Shown here: piece by piece, positions 60,404 to 64,000 of the stretch | Layout of the letters: every line of letters starts with the position of its first letter | Numbering within the stretch: the stretch's first letter is position 1 | From: Cellulomonas chitinilytica | GTDB lineage: Bacteria; Actinomycetota; Actinomycetes; Actinomycetales; Cellulomonadaceae | Direction of reading: 5' to 3' | Assembly: GCF_016862675.1 (NCBI RefSeq) | Contig: NZ_BONK01000007.1 | Span: 186,001 to 250,000, forward strand | Length of the DNA stretch: 64,000 bases | Position numbers and translations under genes: made by a program | The notes under the pieces: generated by a model | The model's database searches: none | Seen by the model: only the letters and a program-made list of their open reading frames with translations | Told to the model about the DNA's origin: nothing

Positions 60404-61729
60404 TCAGGCGCCCGCCGGCTCCCGCTCGGTGTGCTCCGCCCGCCCGAACCGGGCCTGGTCGGGCCGGACGAGCCCGAGCTGTGCGGGCACGGGCCGGCTG
60501 GCGAGGTTGAGCGCCCAGTCGGCGGCGATCCGCGCGCGGTTCGCCATCGAGGGGACGGCGTACAGGTGGTAGACCTTCGCGACGACCTTCGCGGGCAGCC
60601 CGGTGAGCGGCACCCCCAAGGGCCGGGCGACCGCGGACCGGCGGCCGAGGTCGGCGACGAGCCCGAGGTCGTGGTGCCGGTACGGGCGCGGCTCGCCGTG
60701 ACCGAGGCTCGCGGCGATGTTCCGGCCGATCACGACGCCCTGGCGCTGGGCGTGCTGCGCGGTCGGCGGGTAGGCCTGGGCCTTCTCGCTGAACGGGTCG
60801 GGGGTGGACGCCGCGTCGCCGCCCGCCCAGACGGTGTCGCTGCCGGTCACCCGCAGCTGCGCGTCGACGACCACGCGGCCCCGCTCGACGTCCAGGCCGA
60901 GCTGCCCGACGAGCGGCGGGGGCGTGACGCCGGCCGTCCAGAGCACCGTGTGGCAGGGCACCACGGTGCCGTCGGAGAGCGTGAGCCGGTCCTCGAGGAT
61001 CTCCCGCACGGACGTCTCGAGCAGCACCCGCATGCCCCGCGCCCGGATCTCGTCGAGCGCGAACCGGCCGAGCCGCGGGCCGAGCTCGGGCAGTACCGCG
61101 GGGGCGACGTCGACGAGCATCCACGTGAGGTCCTCGGGCCGCAGGCGTGGGAAGCGGTCGAGCTGCGACTGCGTCATGACCTGCAGCTGCGCGGCCGTTT
61201 CCGTCCCGGCGTACCCGGCGCCGACCACCACGAACGTGAGGCGGGCACGCCGCTCGTCGAGGTCCTGCGTGGTGTCGGCGAGCTCGAGCTGTCGCAGCAC
61301 GTGGTCGCGGATGTAGACGGCCTGCACGAGCGTCTTGAGGCCGAGCGAGTGGTCGTCCATGCCGGGCGTCGGGAGCCGTCGTGTCACCGACCCCACCGTG
61401 AGGGCCAGCCGGTCGTACGGGACGACGACCGGGTCGGCGAGCCCGCACATGACGCTCAGCGTGCCCGCGGACACGTCGACCTCCTCGACGACGCCCTGCA
61501 GGATGCGCGCGCGACGCAGCGCGGAGTGCAGCGGGACGGCGATCCGCCGGGGGTCGAGCCGGCCGGCCGCGACCTCGGGAAGCAGCGGCGAGTAGCAGAG
61601 GTGGTCGGTGGCGCTGATGACGGTGAGGTCGGCGGCGCCGCGGGGCAGGACGCGTTCGAGCGTCCGTGCCGCGTAGAACCCGGCGAACCCGCCGCCGACG
61701 ACGACCACGTGCGGACGTGCTGCGCGCAT
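60404..61729 (-). CDS. ndh: Type II NADH dehydrogenase
   Basis: 441 residues. FAD loop V-V-V-G-G-G-F-A-G-F-Y-A-A near the N-terminus, NAD loop F-V-V-V-G-A-G-Y-A-G-T-E at ~165, and V-W-A-G-G-D-A-A for the flavin phosphate. It passes electrons from NADH to menaquinone without pumping protons and would feed the nitrate reductase chain. I take the ATG six bases after GGAGG rather than the adjacent GTG. Confidence 0.92.
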   Translation of the reverse strand: MRAARPHVVVVGGGFAGFYAARTLERVLPRGAADLTVISATDHLCYSPLLPEVAAGRLDPRRIAVPLHSALRRARILQGVVEEVDVSAGTLSVMCGLADPVVVPYDRLALTVGSVTRRLPTPGMDDHSLGLKTLVQAVYIRDHVLRQLELADTTQDLDERRARLTFVVVGAGYAGTETAAQLQVMTQSQLDRFPRLRPEDLTWMLVDVAPAVLPELGPRLGRFALDEIRARGMRVLLETSVREILEDRLTLSDGTVVPCHTVLWTAGVTPPPLVGQLGLDVERGRVVVDAQLRVTGSDTVWAGGDAASTPDPFSEKAQAYPPTAQHAQRQGVVIGRNIAASLGHGEPRPYRHHDLGLVADLGRRSAVARPLGVPLTGLPAKVVAKVYHLYAVPSMANRARIAADWALNLASRPVPAQLGLVRPDQARFGRAEHTEREPAGA

Positions 61730-61881
61730 GCGCACCTCCAGGGCCTGCGGGCCGTGCGGCCCGGTGCCGGCAGCCCGTCGGGCCGACGCTAGCCCTGCGG
61801 TGCGCGGCGCGCGACGAATCGGGCGGAACCGGGCGTGCCAGGCGCGTGACGTGCGGCATCGCCCGTCGCTACCCTCCGAGG

Positions 61882-63372
61882 GTGGCCGCCACCGAAGCCG
61901 CCCGACGCCCGTCAGCTTCTCTCGCAGCGCCGCCGGCCGTGGCCTGGGCCCCGATCCTCGCCGTCGCCGGTGCGCTGCTCGTCGTCCTGGTGACCTTCGC
62001 GGGACGGTACGGGCCGCACCGCGACGAGCTGTACTTCGTCGCCGCCGGCCGCCGGCTGGCGTGGGGCTACCCGGACCAGCCGCCGCTGACGCCGCTGATC
62101 GCCCGCGTGACCGACCTCGTCGCCCCCGGCTCGGTGACGGCGCTGCACCTGCCGAGCGCGGTCGCGGCGGCGGCGTTCGTGCTGCTCGCGGCCCTCACGG
62201 CCCGTGAGCTCGGGGGTGGGACCGCCGCGCAGGTGCTCACCGCGGTGACGGCCGCGACGGGTGCGGTGACGGTGATCCTCGGGCACATGCTGTCGACGGC
62301 GACGGTGGACCTGCTGTTCTGGACCGCGGTCGTCTACGCGACGGTCGTGGTGCTGCAGCGGGACCGCCCGCGCGGGTGGCTCGTGGTCGGGCTGCTCACC
62401 GGGCTCGGGCTGGAGGACAAGCACCTCGTCGCGTTCCTGCTCGGCGGCATCGTCGTCGGGGTCGCGCTGACGCCGGCCGTCCGGCACCACCTGCGGTCGC
62501 CGTGGGCGTGGGCCGGTGCGGGGGTCGCGCTCGCGCTGTGGGTGCCGAACCTCGTCTGGCAGGCGACGCACGGGTGGCCGCAGCTCGAGCTCGCAGGTGA
62601 CATCCGCGACGAGTACTCGACGCTCGAGGAGCGGATCAACTACGTCGTCCTGAGCCTGATCATCTTCAGCCCGGTCACGGCGGTGCTGTGGGTGTACGGG
62701 CTGGTGCGGCTGTTCCGCGCGCCTGCGCTGGTCCGGGCCCGGCCGCTCGCGTTCGCGTTCGTGCTGCTGTTCGTCGGCTTCTTCCTCGTCGGCGGCAAGC
62801 CGTACTACCTGACGGGCCTGGTCCCGGTGCTGTTCGCGGCGGGGGCGTGCGGGCTGGCGGAGCGGTGGAGCCGGCGCGGGCTGTGGGTCGCCGGGGCGGT
62901 GGTGGCGCTGAGCGGGCTGGTGGTGTGGCCGGCCGGGCTGCCGATCCTGTCCGAGCGGGACTTCGGGCGCTCGTTCCTCGCGGACCTCAACGAGGACCAG
63001 GCGGAGATGATCGGCTGGCCGCGCTTCGTCGAGACGGTCGACAAGGCGGTGTCGTCGGCGGGCGCGACGCTCGTCGTGACGCAGAACTACGGCGAGGCGG
63101 GTGCGCTCGAGTTCTACGGCTCGCCCGTCGCGGTGTTCAGCGGGCACAACGGCTACGGCGACTGGGGTCCGCCACCGGCCGACCAGGGGCCGGTGGTGCT
63201 CGTCGGGTTCGACGTGGCGCCCGGGTGGGCCGTGGGGTGCGAGCAGGTCGCGACGGTCGACAACGGGGTCGACGTCGACAACGAGGAGCAGGGCACGGCC
63301 GTCTGGGCCTGCGCCGGGCCGCGCGGGTCGTGGGCCGACGTGTGGGACGAGGTGCGGCACCTCGACGCGTGA
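61882..63372 (+). CDS. GT39/ArnT-like membrane glycosyltransferase
   Basis: 496 residues. Around 9-11 helices. The first outer loop holds G-P-H-R-D-E-L-Y-F, then W-G-Y-P-D-Q-P-P-L-T-P-L-I; L-G-L-E-D-K-H follows in a later loop. These are hallmarks of the PMT-type (GT-C) transferases that use polyprenyl-phosphate sugars to decorate cell-wall polymers or proteins. A C-terminal domain of ~100 residues follows the last helix. GTG start. Confidence 0.88.
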   Translation: MAATEAARRPSASLAAPPAVAWAPILAVAGALLVVLVTFAGRYGPHRDELYFVAAGRRLAWGYPDQPPLTPLIARVTDLVAPGSVTALHLPSAVAAAAFVLLAALTARELGGGTAAQVLTAVTAATGAVTVILGHMLSTATVDLLFWTAVVYATVVVLQRDRPRGWLVVGLLTGLGLEDKHLVAFLLGGIVVGVALTPAVRHHLRSPWAWAGAGVALALWVPNLVWQATHGWPQLELAGDIRDEYSTLEERINYVVLSLIIFSPVTAVLWVYGLVRLFRAPALVRARPLAFAFVLLFVGFFLVGGKPYYLTGLVPVLFAAGACGLAERWSRRGLWVAGAVVALSGLVVWPAGLPILSERDFGRSFLADLNEDQAEMIGWPRFVETVDKAVSSAGATLVVTQNYGEAGALEFYGSPVAVFSGHNGYGDWGPPPADQGPVVLVGFDVAPGWAVGCEQVATVDNGVDVDNEEQGTAVWACAGPRGSWADVWDEVRHLDA

Positions 63373-63406
63373 GCGACAACGTCCGCCGCTGCTTCGCCTT
63401 TGCGTG

Positions 63407-63426
63407 TTGCGCGTAAGTTCTTGCAA
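63407..63426. promoter_or_regulatory. LacI-type operator-like site
   Basis: TTGC-N12-GCAA, with core GTAAGTTCTTGCAA. Resembles the TTGCAAG-type half-sites seen at glucan-utilisation genes in actinobacteria. Upstream of the secreted carbohydrate protein. Confidence 0.45.
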
Positions 63427-63440
63427 TGTCTCGTTCGCTC

Positions 63441-63470
63441 TTGTCCTCCGGATTGTCCAGTCCCTACCGT
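63441..63470 (+). promoter_or_regulatory. Candidate housekeeping promoter
   Basis: TTGTCC and TACCGT separated by 18 bases, upstream of the secreted protein gene; a good fit to a SigA-type promoter for a high-GC genome. Confidence 0.5.
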
Positions 63471-63484
63471 GTGTCCCGATTGCT

Positions 63485-63507
63485 CGGCCCCGCGGACCGC
63501 GGGGCCG
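63485..63507 (+). other. Hairpin in the leader of the secreted gene
   Basis: Ten-base stem CGGCCCCGCG with a three-base loop, between the promoter and the ribosome site of the next gene. It may stabilise the mRNA or block the leader. Confidence 0.5.
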
Positions 63508-63533
63508 TCCCGGCTGCGCAAGGAGGCGCTCCC

Positions 63534-64000
63534 GTGAGGAACACCAGCACCCGCTCGCCCCGCCCGTCCCTCCCCGCACGACCGACCCGGGTGGCGACGA
63601 GGCCGCTCGCCGGCGTCGCCGCGCTCGCGCTCGTCGCCGGCCTCGCGGCCGCCACCGCCGGCCCGGCGTCGGCCACCGGCCGCCCCCCGGCCCCGGTGCC
63701 CACCCCCGTGACCCGCGCCGCGATCGACCCCGCCCTCGTCGCGGGCCGGGGCGCCGACCTCGGCTTCGTCGAGCAGGAGGCCGAGAACGGCGTCACGAAC
63801 GGCACGGTGATCGGCCCCGACCGCACCGCGTACACGCTCCCCGCCGAGGCGTCGGGCCGCACCGCGGTGAAGCTGACGCCCGGCCAGTACGTCGAGGTCC
63901 GGCTGCCGAAGGCCGCGAACGCGATCACCGTCCGCTACGCCCTGCCCGACGCGCCGGCAGGTGGCGGCCTCACGGCCCCGCTCGACGTCACCGTCGGCGG
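63534..64000 (+). CDS. Secreted carbohydrate-binding/active protein (5' part)
   Basis: First 155 residues only. Signal peptide of about 45 residues (A-L-A-L-V-A-G-L-A-A-A-T...A-S-A), then F-V-E-Q-E-A-E-N-G-V-T-N-G-T and Y-V-E-V-R-L-P-K-A-A-N-A-I-T-V-R-Y, which are typical of CBM6/35-like carbohydrate-binding modules. The catalytic part, if any, lies outside the window; a glucanase is plausible given the upstream site. GTG start after AAGGAGG. Confidence 0.8.
   Translation, partial: MRNTSTRSPRPSLPARPTRVATRPLAGVAALALVAGLAAATAGPASATGRPPAPVPTPVTRAAIDPALVAGRGADLGFVEQEAENGVTNGTVIGPDRTAYTLPAEASGRTAVKLTPGQYVEVRLPKAANAITVRYALPDAPAGGGLTAPLDVTVG

Noticed and set aside
1-64000. CRISPR arrays, tRNA and rRNA genes, insertion sequences
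   Set aside because: No regularly spaced direct repeats with unique spacers, no cloverleaf with a CCA-type end, no rRNA-like stretches and no transposase frames were seen; weak candidates did not hold up.

Overview
This window is GC-rich DNA with short intergenic gaps, many GTG starts, and ATGA/GTGA overlaps between neighbouring genes. Strong purine-rich ribosome binding sites precede many of the starts. Together with a type VII (ESX) secretion locus, a GH15 enzyme, secreted carbohydrate-binding proteins and a respiratory nitrate/nitrite cluster, this points to a high-GC actinobacterium. A Cellulomonas-like member of the Micrococcales is my best inference; no rRNA or tRNA in the window can confirm it.

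Layout. (1) 1-9.7 kb: a type VII secretion locus. Two small WXG100-type genes on the minus strand face away from a translationally coupled plus-strand operon: a GAD-like/Tdi1-type protein, an FHA protein, a one-TM repeat protein, EccD, a degenerate P-loop protein, a three-ATPase EccC and a second MinD/CpaE-like protein. (2) 9.7-12 kb: a terpenoid-cyclase-fold protein and a BBE-type FAD oxidoreductase. (3) 12-17.8 kb: a minus-strand NAD salvage operon, pncB - HAD phosphatase - pncA - nrtR-like Nudix regulator - nadE - membrane protein, headed by two TGGTCA-N3-TGACCA palindromes. (4) 17.8-34.2 kb: housekeeping and stress genes: a YwiC-like protein, a tandem pair of small lipoproteins, three regulator/target pairs each with repeated operator palindromes (TetR/MFS, Rrf2/NAD(P)-binding protein, TetR/quinone oxidoreductase), YqgE, a VOC protein, an FMN alpha-hydroxyacid oxidase facing an MCP, a secreted 5'-nucleotidase and an AlkZ/YcaQ-type protein. 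(5) 34.2-40.8 kb: a DUF4190 protein and a broken paralogue 2.3 kb away, a CAP-like secreted protein facing a GntR regulator, a GH15 enzyme and an F420/NADPH-type reductase.

(6) 40.9-44 kb: a patch that looks lower in GC. It holds an M15 peptidase with a beta-propeller tail and two orphan genes, the latter lying between two copies of the 3' part of a DUF2249 gene. (7) 44-57.4 kb: nitrate respiration. narK-narG-narH-narJ-narI-DUF2249 run on the minus strand. A SufR-like three-cysteine regulator, divergent from a polytopic membrane protein and a very large membrane-anchored copper nitrite reductase (NirK), sits at the head. Together these would take nitrate to nitrite to nitric oxide. (8) 57.4-64 kb: a pentapeptide-repeat protein, a Nudix hydrolase, an M15 lipoprotein, an aldo/keto reductase, a type II NADH dehydrogenase, a GT39-like membrane glycosyltransferase and the start of a secreted carbohydrate-active protein with its own promoter and operator-like site.

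The items most worth a second look are the NirK fusion with its nearby Fe-S-type regulator, the DUF2249 duplication around foreign-looking genes, the NAD salvage operon with an uncharacterised HAD enzyme, and the immunity-type gene at the head of the type VII locus. Functions are assigned from motifs and recognised family resemblance read by eye; no database search was run.
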